This document shows, piece after piece, positions 23,907 through 34,881 of a DNA stretch of 64,000 nucleotides; position 1 is the first letter of the stretch; the number at the start of each line of letters is the position of its first letter. Made by a program: the position numbers and the translations under genes. Under the pieces are notes generated by a model. That model made no database searches, was not told where the DNA came from, and saw nothing but the letters and a program-made list of their open reading frames with translations. The stretch lies in contig JAMYHL010000069.1 of the NCBI GenBank assembly GCA_025531455.1, forward strand, positions 248,001 to 312,000. The letters are read 5' to 3'. Source of the DNA: Apiotrichum sp. Y4204 (lineage: Eukaryota > Basidiomycota > Tremellomycetes > Trichosporonales > Trichosporonaceae).

Positions 23907-24621
23907 ATGTCAGCATCAAGCTCCAAAGGCAAGGGCAAGGCGCCCGCCGAAGCCCCCCACTCGCACTTCCACGAACACGATGAGGAGCATGAGCACGAGC
24001 ACGGCGAGGCGTGCGGTGCGGCCTGCGGCGGCCCCGACCCCGAGCCCCTTTGGCCCGTCGTCACCGCGGACGAGATCGAAGCCGAGATGGAGGACCACCA
24101 CCACTTCCTCAACGACGAGGTCGTGCGGCACACTGCGTGTCTGACTGATATGGGTGCGCTGGGGTCACACTGAGAAATCCCAAGTGCTTTACTGACTCTC
24201 AGCTGGGATGGAGGAGACTGGCGTCGCGGTGCACCGCGTCCGTCTGGACGCTGGGCGGGAGAGCACGGTGCTGCACTCGCACCTCGCCTCCTCGGAGTGG
24301 ATCTACATTCTCCGCGGACGGGCGACGCTGATTCTCGCGCGTACGCTCGTCTCCGACCCCGAGGAAGTTCGCCCCGGCCCCGCCGACTCGGTCGTGTACG
24401 AGGAGACGGAGCTCAAGGAGGGCGACTTTGCGGGCTTCCCTGCCGGCCCGTCTGCCGAGCGCTGGGCGCACACCCTCCGCGCGGGCAACGAGGCGGTCGA
24501 GTACCTCCTCGGCGGGGACAGGAAGGACGTCGACGTCATCACGTACCCGGTCCGCGGGCAGACGCTCGTGCACCACGGCGAGAGCGGCGCGCAGAGCCTC
24601 TTTGATGGCCGTGCGGGATAG
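23907..24621 (+). CDS. Cupin-domain protein with His/Glu-rich N-terminus (tandem copy 1)
   Basis: This is a small metal-binding beta-barrel (cupin) protein of unknown substrate. Exons 23907-24153 and 24203-24621 give 221 aa. The N-terminal 35 residues hold a striking His/Glu run (HSHFHEHDEEHEHEHGE) followed by paired Cys (CGAACGG), suggestive of metal binding. Cupin motif 1 is complete: HSHLASSE then six residues and Gly. Motif 2 is GDFAGFPAGP with a downstream His (WAHTL). The next gene is a paralogue with its first intron at the same place and phase, just after a shared DM and before AGM. An upstream in-frame ATG at 23787 would add 40 residues; the start at 23907 is preferred because the added stretch looks like leader sequence. 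Confidence 0.8.
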
Positions 24622-24775
24622 AATAGTGGGGGAGTTGTGGCGTGGCGTGGCGTGTGAAGCTTGGCATGTAGTCTAGTCGAGTTGAACCGAGTCGCGTCTG
24701 GTGTCAAATGACGTCTAACCGAGCTGCAACCGAGTCTTTCCCAACCGTCCGTCCCACTGACACTTCCACTCATTC

Positions 24776-24812
24776 TCATCCTCATCCTCATCCTCACTCT
24801 CACTCAATCTCG
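24776..24812 (+). repeat. CTCATC tandem repeat in the leader of the second cupin gene
   Basis: There are three to four imperfect copies of CTCATC followed by CACTCTCACTC, a short pyrimidine repeat about 45-80 nt upstream of the second cupin start codon. It is probably an ordinary pyrimidine-rich leader. Confidence 0.6.
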
Positions 24813-24854
24813 CTCTCGTTTCCACCCACTCACACCCCTTCACTGACACTCACC

Positions 24855-25596
24855 ATGGCCCCGCCGTTCCCGATCGTGACCGCATCCGCCATCGCCGGGG
24901 CGAAGACGGAGCGCCGACACTTTCTCAACAGCGACGCCATGCGCTTTACCACGTGCATTTCGGACATGGGTACGTGACGTCACCGCGAAACATGAAGCAG
25001 AGCGGGCGATGGGGAGTGGAAGATGATCGTTTGCGACACATGTATAAAATGCAGAGGGCTATAGGAGACCGCAGACCGTGACTGACAACAGCCGGCATGG
25101 GCGGCCGCGGGATTGGCGTGCACCACGTCACCGTCCCAGCCCACACCGAGACGACCGTGCGTCCACTTTCTCTCTTCCTCTGACAGCAGGAAATGCACCA
25201 CCACGCGGCAGACGCGGAATGGATCTATGTGCTGAAGGGCACGCTCGTCTCGCGGATGGTGCCGATGGTGTTTAACAGCGGCACGCCGAGCGCCGGCCTC
25301 GTCCCCCTGCCTCCGGGGGAAGTGGAGGAACATGCGGTTGGGCCGGGGGACTTTATCGGCTTCCCCGGCGGAGAGGGGGAACACTACGCGCACACGATGG
25401 TCGCGGGCCCGCAAGGGGCCGAGTATCTCGTCGGCGGGACGCGCAAGGAGATGGATGTGTGCACTTATCCGATGTAAGTGCGGTAGAGATGGGGCTGACG
25501 AGCAGGAAGGGCAAAACGCTGGTTATCCGCGGTGATGGGGCGCGCGCGCTCGTGAATTCTGCAGACCTGGTGGATCCCGCGGAGTTGAGGAAGTAG
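24855..25596 (+). CDS. Cupin-domain protein (tandem copy 2)
   Basis: This is a paralogue of the preceding gene. Exons 24855-24969, 25092-25156, 25190-25473 and 25506-25596 give 184 aa. Metal-binding motif 1 reads HHHAADAE then six residues and Gly. Motif 2 is GDFIGFPGGEGEHYAH. Both proteins share R-HHFLN/RHFLN near the N-terminus, the DMAGM junction, EWIYxLxG and the EYLxGGxRKxxDVxTYP stretch. Compared with copy 1 it lacks the His/Glu-rich head and has two extra introns. No enzyme activity can be assigned; cupins include dioxygenases, isomerases and storage proteins. Co-orientation and shared intron position indicate local duplication. Confidence 0.8.
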
Positions 25597-25937
25597 TGGT
25601 GCATGTTGGCGAGAGCCTGCGCAAGACCTGAGCAACATGGACAATGATATCCGAATATGTACGAGCGGAATGCCGCTGCGGTGTTGTGCACGCAGTGCTA
25701 TGTGATGCTACGTACCATGTGCTTACCTCTATGTTCTCCGTCTTTGACCTTTTGCACTGCGTTTTTGCAAGACACCTCCGTGGTGTGCCATTCCATCGCC
25801 GGCAGTCATCGTCAGTCCGACCGGAGATACCCATATCCGCACATCCGGGGTGCCCACCACACCACCATTCCCACACCCACCCGCATCATCCCAACATCTT
25901 CCACACACCTAGTTCCTCATTTCCCCCTCGACACGAC
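25597..25937. other. Short intergenic region
   Basis: No credible coding sequence is present. The final 80 nt are C/A-rich with repeated CACCAT/CACACC units and probably form the leader of the following gene. Confidence 0.4.
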
Positions 25938-26462
25938 ATGGACCCGCACAGCATAACCACCGTCCCCGCCTCCGCGGCACACTTCATGACGGCACGGCAC
26001 TACGCCGTCGTCGGCCGCGTCCTCCAGGATCCCTCGCGCTTCGACAACCGCGCCATCAAGTGGTACGCTGCGCGGGGGATGGATGTGCTCCTCGTCCGGC
26101 CACCGGGGAAATTCGACAACTCGGTCCCCGTCGAGGGCCACAAGGTGTTGAACAGTGTGGTAAGCAGATTTATCTTCAAGTTTCAAGTGGAAAGAACGTC
26201 CTGATAAAAGTCCGATATCCCCGACGTGCCGCACACCTCGCTCTCAGTCATAATCTCCCCCGCGCTCGGGCTTGAGATGCTGCGCACGCTCTTCGCAGGC
26301 GCGCCCGAGACGTGGCCCGTCAGCGTGTGGTTCCAGCCCGGCGCGGAGAGTCCCGAGATTGCCGCGTTTGTGAGGGAGCGCGGACTGGAAGAAAGAGTGA
26401 TCATGGGCGGACTGTGTTTGTTCGTGCATGGTGACCGGGCGCGCGAGATGGCCAAGCTTTGA
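25938..26462 (+). CDS. CoA-binding (YccU-like Rossmann) domain protein
   Basis: Exons 25938-26159 and 26211-26462 encode 157 aa. The layout follows the CoA_binding_2 fold: a nucleotide-binding start (HYAVVGRVLQDPSRFDNRAIKWY), a second strand (MDVLLVRPPG), a VEGHKVLNSVSDIPDVP turn corresponding to the family's S-L-x-D-I-P motif, an SVIISPALGLEMLR helix and the WFQPGAESPEI segment (family W-x-Q-x-G). The function in fungi is unknown; bacterial relatives bind CoA. It follows the two cupin genes on the same strand but nothing links them functionally. The intron acceptor is a less common AAG (CTGATAAAAG). Confidence 0.78.
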
Positions 26463-27132
26463 GAGATGGAGATGAATCTGGCGCTTTGGCGCTTTGGGAT
26501 TGAGAGGTGAAAGCTTGGCTTTGAACGTACTGAGTGCTAAGAGACGTTCATGGCGCTGACGTTATCCACTGACCCCGGGAGATTTCCATCCATTTTACCC
26601 TTCGTACCCATCGATCCGTTACGCGTCACGCTTGGTCGTGACAGGAGGCGCTTCCATCTCACACGACTGGTGTTTCTCATCTCATGTGCTCACATGTTCA
26701 CTGGTAATGTCGCCGACGGCAGTAACGGGGGTCACACCGTGACGCAGCAACATTAGGGATACAGGAGCAAGGCCCCGGGACGGCCCTGACACCGGCACAT
26801 CCCTCGCGCTCCTTCACTTCAAGGCGTGCAGTCTATGCATGCAAGAACAATGGTATGGAATGGATCAATGGATCAGGTCGTGGCATATACAACAGCTCTT
26901 GACGGTCGTCAGGTCGTGCGTGAATGATGGGCATGGGAAATAGAATGGCAAGATGGCAGTGAGAATGAATGGTCTGAGAATGAATGGGTCGGAGAATTGG
27001 ATGAAATTGACTGGAATGGAATGAATGACAGAGACAGGAGTGGGCGGCTGATGTTGCGGCGCGTGCAACTCGAATTTTGCAAGACTAAAGCAGCTGACCA
27101 GACGCTCTCGCTACTCGCAGTACTGGGCGTCA
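26463..27132. other. Intergenic region between convergent genes
   Basis: Nothing coding is recognised. The right part (26860-27060) contains repeated GAATGAATGG/AATGG units and is probably the 3' flank of the minus-strand gene ending at 27133. Confidence 0.4.
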
Positions 27133-29313
27133 TCAGATGTCGTCAAAGTCGAGGAAGCGGTCTTCGTCCTCGCGATCGTGGGTCGAGACGACCACCCGTG
27201 TGCCGTGTGTGGGGTGGTGTATCAGGTCCTTTGCCAAGCTATCGCGGCGTTCGCGCGTGAAGCCGTTGGTGCTGAGTGACAGGAAGTGTGCTTGCCCGGT
27301 GCCGAAGCCGTGCCAGCTCTCGCGTTTGGCATGGCGGCTGCTCCGGGGACTCTCGCGCAGCGTGCTGGCACGCGAAACGCCCTCGCGGAGCGAGGAGCGC
27401 AACGTGTGGGTCGTGGTGCTGGGGGCGTAGATACTGTGGTTGCTGTGCGTGCTGTCCCGCAGCGACTTTGAGCGGGCCAACACGGACCCTCGTAGCGAGC
27501 TTGTGCTTTGCCGCAGCGAGTCGCGCAGCTCCGTCAACTCTTGGAGATCCCGCGACGTGCGCCGTCCAAACAAGTCGAGGCTCGGCGGCTGCTCCTTCTC
27601 CAGTGACCGCTCATGCGGCTGCTCTATCACGTCTGATAGCTCCCGCGAGTGCAAGTGCTCCCGTTCACGCTCCCGGTCGGGGCGCAGGGTAAACGCCGGT
27701 CCAAGCGCGAGGTCCTCCACGCTCGTGGTCGGACTGTTTGTCTCCTCTGTGCCGCTGCCAGTGTCGCTCATCAGGCTTCCAGGGCTGGAGCTGAGAAGGG
27801 GCGAAACCGGTAGCTCGAGCATGCTGCCGCGCCGAGATCCGAGCGGAACGGCAGTCGACATTTGGAGTTGTGGCTGCCGCATACGTGTGGTGGAACGCGG
27901 CGCAACCTGAGCGTGACCGGACGATGAACTGTGGCTTGCGTGGCTGCTATTACCCGCGGGATTCCACCACGAGTGACCGGAACTCGCGCGCGAGTCGGGG
28001 ACAAGCAGCAGCGCATCCGGGAGAGAGTGACGGTGGTTGTGGGAGAGGTACAACGGGCGATGAGGGCGCGTCGGTGTTGGTGACGGCGGTGCGAGACCAT
28101 GCGCAGCAGTCGTGGGTGTCGAGCTGCCCGGCGTGGTGCGACACTCTGGCCCAGTGGGTGTGCTCTGCGATGCAGTCTTGACATGAGCCGATCGCGGGGT
28201 GGCTGGCGACAAGAGCCCTGGGAGCTGAGGTGACGGTATGCTTGGCCTCCGCGCAGCTATCGGGTCCAGCTTGTTGAGGGTACGGAGGCGCTCCCTCAAG
28301 CGGTCGCTCGCGCAGCTCACCGACTTGGAGCGCGACAAAGGGCTCGACGACACAGGGTCCTGAGACAAGGTGGCCAAAGCGGCAATGTCGGACACGGACG
28401 TACTCGCGGACACTGCCATGGGAGATGGCGAGTCCCCTTCAGGGAATGTAAATGCGAGCGAGTGGGTGCTACCACGCCTGATGCTGCGTGCACGGCGAGG
28501 TGAGAATGAGATTGTCGAGTTGGAGCGATGGTGTGATGCGGGTGGAGCTCCCGGAGCGGTGTGCGGAGCAGAAGCACCGGCACCGGGTACGTTCGTCACG
28601 ATTGTCAGACTGGTCGAGGACGATGAGCTTGAGGCTGTCGTATCAGAAGCAGCGATCGACGGCGGTCCTCCACGGCGGCCGCGGGGAAGTGTCTGCGTGC
28701 GGCGCAGGCTGGTCTGCCAAAGAGGCTCGTTGAGGGGAGGGGGCATTCCGTGGTGCGAGCCACGAGCTTCCATGTCCTCATCAAGAGTTGGTAGCGATGC
28801 AGCAGAGGTAGAGCTTAGCGTATTGCGGGTCTCTGCGAATGGACGGGTGCGAGTCGTAGGGGAAAATGTCGACGAGGAGCAGGGTGCAAGACTCTGACTC
28901 CTGCGGTGACTTGGACGCTGCCCAGGCGGCGGAGGAAGTGGTGCTCCGCCGAATGTGCTCTGCGTAAGCAACGGCGAAGTCTGCTCAAAGCCTAATGCGC
29001 TGAACCCCGACCCCGATCCCTCGCGCTCTTGGCGGGTCGTCTCTAGGGGCGAATCGGTGTGCGGGTGTGCTGTGGGGTTGAACGGCGGCAGAGGGGACGG
29101 CTGTACGAAGAGCATGCGTGCATCGCCTGTTGACAGTGGCCGCGGCCGTCGGCGAGGAGACGGAGACGACGGACATGAAGTGTTCCCTGGCGGGCCTGCT
29201 CGCGAAGAGGGGCGGGATGGGGGGTAGAAAACTTGCGGGGAGGTGTCGAGGAGGTCGACAATCCCCTGCGGCACGCTTGGCAGTGTTGGGAGCTTGAACC
29301 AGCCGGCCACCAT
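27133..29313 (-). CDS. Ser/Pro/Thr-rich low-complexity protein of unknown function
   Basis: This is one long uninterrupted frame of 726 aa from an ATG at 29313 in strong context (GCCATGG). The frame stays open about 14 codons further upstream but without an ATG; CAACAG at 29351-29356 looks like the acceptor of a leader intron. The start MVAGWFKLPTLPSVPQGIVD is the most ordered-looking segment. The rest is Ser/Pro/Arg/Thr-rich, with basic stretches (RRARSIRR), a Glu/Arg patch (DREREREHLHSRE) and a C-terminal block with repeated SLR-x-S units (RQSTSSLRGS, SKSLRDSTHS, RSSLREG). It ends with DREDEDRFLDFDDI. I recognise no domain. Abundant R-x-x-S sites suggest a phosphorylated, largely disordered regulator; that is inference. 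Codon-length openness over 2.2 kb supports a real gene. Confidence 0.75.
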   Translation of the reverse strand: MVAGWFKLPTLPSVPQGIVDLLDTSPQVFYPPSRPSSRAGPPGNTSCPSSPSPRRRPRPLSTGDARMLFVQPSPLPPFNPTAHPHTDSPLETTRQEREGSGSGFSALGFEQTSPLLTQSTFGGAPLPPPPGQRPSHRRSQSLAPCSSSTFSPTTRTRPFAETRNTLSSTSAASLPTLDEDMEARGSHHGMPPPLNEPLWQTSLRRTQTLPRGRRGGPPSIAASDTTASSSSSSTSLTIVTNVPGAGASAPHTAPGAPPASHHRSNSTISFSPRRARSIRRGSTHSLAFTFPEGDSPSPMAVSASTSVSDIAALATLSQDPVSSSPLSRSKSVSCASDRLRERLRTLNKLDPIAARRPSIPSPQLPGLLSPATPRSAHVKTASQSTPTGPECRTTPGSSTPTTAAHGLAPPSPTPTRPHRPLYLSHNHRHSLPDALLLVPDSRASSGHSWWNPAGNSSHASHSSSSGHAQVAPRSTTRMRQPQLQMSTAVPLGSRRGSMLELPVSPLLSSSPGSLMSDTGSGTEETNSPTTSVEDLALGPAFTLRPDREREREHLHSRELSDVIEQPHERSLEKEQPPSLDLFGRRTSRDLQELTELRDSLRQSTSSLRGSVLARSKSLRDSTHSNHSIYAPSTTTHTLRSSLREGVSRASTLRESPRSSRHAKRESWHGFGTGQAHFLSLSTNGFTRERRDSLAKDLIHHPTHGTRVVVSTHDREDEDRFLDFDDI

Positions 29314-30610
29314 GGCGGACTGACGTGATGGGATGTAAAAGTTGAAGGCTGTTGACAAGGAACCGCAAGATGAGCTTGTTTAAGAGATACGAAGGTGTTG
29401 ACAATTTTTTTTCCCTCCTTCTCCCTGTGCTGATGTTGTTGTTGTTGCTGTCGCTGCGGCCGATATCCGGAACGAGATGTGTCACTCGACAGGGCTTGTT
29501 CGGCAGCCAAAGAGGAGGACCGAGCGGGGGCTGTGAGAGCAAATGAGAAATGGGAGTGGAGGTGGGTGGGCAAATGTAGTGTGTGTGCGATGCGGAGAAG
29601 AGGTGAAAAAGTAGGTTGGTGTTGTCGTTGGGTGCGTTATTGATGATGGCGAGCCAGAGTTGTGGGACAAGTGACAGAAGTGTGTGTGTGTGTGTGGATG
29701 GGATGGAGAGATGTGGGATGGATGTGTTTGTTTGTTGATTCTCGACTGTCGATCGCGATCGACGCTGTGTATTTGTGGAGGCGGCGTCGTGTGTGTGGGT
29801 GCGGAGTGCGATGCGATATGCGGTGGGATGCACAAGAGACAAGATAGTGAACAAGCAAGAAGTGGTGGCAAGGACAAGAACAAGAGCTACTACTACTGAA
29901 AGAGAGGAGAGAAACGTTTGTCGTTACTCTGTGACCCCACTAGTAGTTACACTCTTGTTACTCTTGTCACTCCGTGTGTCGGTCGCTACCTCTGAGTTGT
30001 CTCGGATCTGGCTCTTCTCGTTAAAATCAACGTAAAACCAGTCGCGACGTTTTTTTCTTTTTCGCGCCCGTCCCTGATTTTTACTTTGCCTACTCCGCCC
30101 GTGCCCTCAAACTCTGTTCTGCTTTTGGCTCTGGGCACCGTTCGTCCCGCGGCGGTGCAGGTGGCCGAGAGAGGCGCAGGGAGGCGTCGGAGCGCGGGGC
30201 GCGGCGTGCACGTTTCTGATTCCTGTCGGCGACGGGTCGCCGAGCGCGCCGAGCAATGCGTCGTAACCTCTAACCCGTTTGAGGATGCGTGTGGAGGGTA
30301 CGGCTGCTCAGGAGCAGATGCCGGAGTCTCTAATAATAACGTTGTTGGCGCTGCGATTCCCTGGGATGAATGGGGAAGAAAGTGACGCAAGAGAGATGTT
30401 ACAGAATGCGAGTAAGCGGAAGGAGCAGCGTTCGGCGTCGGCGGTTGGAGTGCTTGGATGCCGGGAAGGGTGGTGATGCGATGCGATGCGATGGAGTGGG
30501 AAGCAATGGTGATGGTGATGTTTGTGGGGGGATCGAGGACGATGGGGGTGGCAAAAAGGGGGAAAAACATGCAGCGCCGGGGGGTTATAACCAACACAAC
30601 AACATATGAA
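29314..30610 (-). other. Probable pyrimidine-rich leader/promoter of the Ser-rich gene
   Basis: On the minus strand this stretch is C/T-rich with CA repeats (the + strand shows GTGTGTGTGTGT at about 29681-29694), the same signature seen before MCM1 and RAX2. The splice-like CAACAG at 29351-29356 fits a spliced leader. No credible protein is encoded. Confidence 0.4.
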
Positions 30611-33600
30611 TTGCTTCATCAACATTGCATCTCGATACCCCGGACGGGGGCGGGATCTCTGCCTCTATCCATACCTCCCGGCCCGTCGGGCGACGCGGCG
30701 ACTGCGGGGTGGACATTTCGCGACGACGACCACTGGTGTGCCACCGGACGCGCTGCTTTCCCGCACGACGCGCCGACTACGTGGGTACGAGACCGAGGTA
30801 CATGACTTGGCACGCACTCTCTAGAGCTCCAGAGGCCATCCACCTATGCAGGGAACACCTTTCGGATGCACCTGACCCTCATGACGACGGTCGCAGGCAC
30901 AAGTAGTGCAATGCATAAGCGTAGAGAGTGACTAGGGACGCGCAGCAGGCAGCAATGCGGAGGAACTGCAGCACTTGCTGTCACTCGGCTTACTCTCGCT
31001 ACTTGGCGCTGCCCAAACCCCAAACACGACTGTTTCTCGTTTCCGGTCGCGCCGGTTTCTGGGCCGCCCCGCGGTGGGTAGCACAGGAACCTCTGTACGG
31101 TTCTCTTCTCGGGCCGTGCCGTGTAATATGAACGAGTTAATTCTAGAGGGTGAGCAGGGGCATCCATGTAATAAAATCCTGCTACAATCGCCTAGCGACG
31201 GCAGGGGGTGAAGGGGATGGTGGGGCCGACAGCATCAGGATACCAGGGTGCAGGTCGGGAGTTCGGGAGTTCTGGTGCTGATCGAGGTGGACAGGTGCGC
31301 AGTGGCTGCTCAAAGCGACGTACTCCCGTCCATCGGACAGGACAATGCTGTTCCGGATCAAGCAGCCAAAATGGCAGAAGCTCCAGCAGCCAGCCACCAG
31401 CGGCATTTCCTGCAATTTCCTGGATGCTGTCATTCTCGAGATATCCCGAGGCGCAGAACTCTGGTATACTCCGGTCCTGTCGATCATGACGAGGTGATAT
31501 GGCCGTATTTGCTGAGGTGATGCGGGCCATTGCCGTTGGAACCCACTTCCTGGAGCGCGCTGGAGCTCGCTGTCCCTTGACGATGCTCGCTGGATGTCAG
31601 CCTCTCCCCTGGCGTCTTGAATCCTATCCTAACTCCTCTCGGGTACCCTCAATGACGCCACTGCGCGAACAACCAGCGGCCAATGATCCGTGGATGTCTC
31701 ACTATGTGGCGTCGTAGATCTCATTTCAATGTCAACAGAAGACAGAAGACAGAAGCTAGACTCCCGAGCTCGTGACAGAGAACATGAAATGTCAAGGAAA
31801 AGGCGCAGGTGCACACTGCAATAGCCGTCTCATGAACTCAAGTCCGGATCTCATCCTCGAGCGGAGACGACCAAATGGGCAAGCCCCATGCCGCCGCACG
31901 CCGCAAGCCTCATCCGACCACGGAGAATATGGCTCCCAAACCAAACACACGCAGCTCACGTTTCGCGTCGCATCTCGCGCAGCCAGCTTGTAAGCATCAC
32001 CTGACACGCTGTCCAGCCGCCGCGTCGTCAAGCGGGCCCGGGCGGTTCCTCTTGGTTCCTCGGGCGGAAGTAACTGGCACGGAAGACAAACCTACTCCGA
32101 CCCAACAACAAGAGGACCCGAGAACCGAGAGAGGAGAAGTCAGGGCAGAGCCAATCTTGTCCGAAGAGCAAAGTCAAAGCCAAACCGAGAAGGACAACAA
32201 CAACGGCAACGAAATTAAAACAGAAGTCAGTCGCGTCCGTTACGAAATTACCAAACAGTTGCGGGCGCTGCATCTGATCTCTGCGGCGCATGTCGTTCGC
32301 GTGCCAGCGTTATTACAAAGCTGCAAGCTGTTTCGCTCACCGAGCTGGGTGCATCTGGTGCAACTTGCCCGCCGGCCAGCGGCCAGCGGCCAGCTCGGGA
32401 TGGCGGGTTCAGCTCTCCGTCAAGCAGCCGCGAGCCGCGCAGACCGCAAAACAAGTGCCCCAGCCAAATCAATCCGCCCACCATACCCCGCTCTCGTCAT
32501 CAGCACAAGGTTCGGCATCTTCCGCTCCCCCGGTCTGGCTATGCCGAGACGATGCCAGCTTGTCCACCCCGAGACTCGTGGACCCCAAAGTTGATGCCGC
32601 GCTGGAATTCCAGTGACTTGCGGCCTGTGTGCGGGCTGCTGCGTACATATGGTACATGCGTACTGCGGCGCCACACGAGGTCCAGCCTACGATGGGCCAG
32701 GGCCATAGGCTATCGGCTATATCTTTTATCATAGTTATCGACGCTGTCGTCGCACTCCACAAAGTCGCAGTCGCGAGTCGCTAGTCGGGGTGGTGCGGAG
32801 TTGATCCCGGGGCTGCGGTCAGGGTGTTGTTCGGCCAGAATTATTTGCGGGGTGCTTGTGGGTTATCACGGTTACTTACTTGAGCTGTCGAGTCGCGCGC
32901 GGCGGAGACTTGCTGCGCGCTGCGCATCTTGACCTCTTAACAATGTCAGTAGCGAGTGCTTTGTACTGGTGCTTGTCGAGAGTGACGCATGCTGCAGGCT
33001 CAAGCTCACATGTGGACAAGCATGGAAGCATACAAGCATGACATGTTGAGCGTGTGGGTGTGGCTCCAGTGCACGCGGAATTTTCTCAGCATATGGTACA
33101 TCCGCACCCACAGATCCATAGCGACAAACTCAAGGCACCCTCCTTACGCTTCCAAGATAGCCAGATTCTGCATCGCCGTGAACGCAACAAGAGCAGCGCA
33201 GTGACAGGGGAAACTCGTCGTCGTGCACTGATCTGTCTGACGTCCTGGTCTGGTGCTATTCGTGACGAGCTGAGGTCAGGATCGAGATGCTGCAGCGCGA
33301 GGAGTGCGGGTCCGCTTGCTGTTCGCTTTGCAGTTTGCATATGCACGCACTACGCGCGCACACCATGCGCGCACACCATGAACACCTCGTCAGCCGGTAG
33401 GCGAGACATCCCACCCCCCAGTCTCAGCTCAACGAGGTCCTCTTTTCGGCCCAGCACGTGAGATGACGCTGCTGCGTCGCACATGTTCCAGCGCCGGGGT
33501 CGAGATTTTGCCAGAGTCGGCACATGGCCCACTGCGTAGTCCGCTGCGACATGATCGATACGCTCCGACTCCGAGCGGGGGCAGTTTTCGGGGACGACCC

Positions 33601-34730
33601 CGGCCTAATCGGTACATACAGAATGCAGTCCGTAATGTCGCGATTACAACTGTATTACCGTCGCGTAAGACTGCGTCGCCCGGCCTGGGCACTGATCGAG
33701 CCGCTGTCGAGGGTCAGGTCGAGGGCCAGGACCGAGGACCAAGGACCGAGGCCCGACGAGTTTCCGCTCCCCCGGTACCCCGGTCGGTCATGTTGCGTCA
33801 CTACCCCATATCGCATGCATTGTGCACCCATAGTGCTACAGCTGCGAGAATGGGATCGGCCTGGTCTCGAGCATGAGAGCTTCCGGGTGATCCGGGAGTC
33901 CAATTTGAGTGCAGAGGTTCCAGACATTGGCATGGGAGGGTTTCAGGTTGCGCGGGGTGCAGGGCGCAGCGCTGTGTGTATGCTTACTTTGAGCACCGGT
34001 GTGAGATCTACCCGAGGAGCAAACCTATTCTTGTCTGGAACCAAAAAAAAAAAATCTTCACAGTCACAAAAGTATCCGTATCCCAACCGCCGCGGAAACT
34101 TGCAATGGACGACATGCAGCACTTCCGCACAATCGCACACCGCGGCTCGAGCCCAGCCCCTGTTCAGACCTCTACATCGTCGTAATCACTCATCACGCCG
34201 GAAATAAACCAGATGTGCGCTGGCTGTGGATCGGGATCTAGGACGTCAGGAGACAACGAAATGCCCGATTCCCATGTGAAGCCGCTAATGTATCACGTAG
34301 GGTATCACGGATCATGGATCATGCTTGTACACATGCACGCGGATATGCGGCTGCGGTCAGGCATTCAGGCCATGGGGGTCTGGACTCGGCGAGATCACGA
34401 TGCACCCCATTCCACATCAATCCCTTGATTCCCATCCTCGCTCGGCGCCGTCGCCTACATCCTCCGTACTCGCCCGTCGCCTGTGTGCGAGTACCCCCTC
34501 CGTCGATCCCCGCCGCATTATCCATTTGCCCCACCCCCTCTCACCCCCCGATCCCACTCACATCTTCACATCCCTCTCTTTCCCCATCGTTCCCCAGCGC
34601 ATTGCCCATCATGAATCGGCGGGCGAGCAGAAGGCCGCCCAGCTCGCACTTGCTTTGTGATGGCGTTTTCACCCATCCCCCACTAACGATCACCTTGATT
34701 TCTCACTGACGAGTCTGACCCAGAAAACGA
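30611..34730. other. Gene-poor region
   Basis: About 4.1 kb contains no frame that resembles a protein, no tRNA and no intact mobile element that I can see. Open frames are short or scattered and lack family motifs or consistent splice sites. An A12 run lies at about 34042-34054. CCAGCGGCCAGCGGCCAGC repeats occur near 32375-32393. It may contain non-coding RNA or decayed sequence; I cannot tell. Confidence 0.4.
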
Positions 34731-34738
34731 TATATAAA
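34731..34738 (+). promoter_or_regulatory. TATA box of the secreted DPBB protein gene
   Basis: TATATAAA, a consensus TATA box, lies 144 nt upstream of the start codon and is followed by a C/T-rich leader with CTCTCTCTCTCTGTAACC. It suggests a strongly or conditionally expressed gene. Confidence 0.7.
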
Positions 34739-34881
34739 CACGCCGAGATGGAGATCTTTATCCCCATCAACAACAGCTCCTCACCTCTCATTTCCACTAC
34801 ACTTCTCCGGTAGAAGCCTCTGTACGCAGCCAGCCTCACTCTCTCTCTGTAACCAACCGTTCAACAAACAAAACTTCCACA

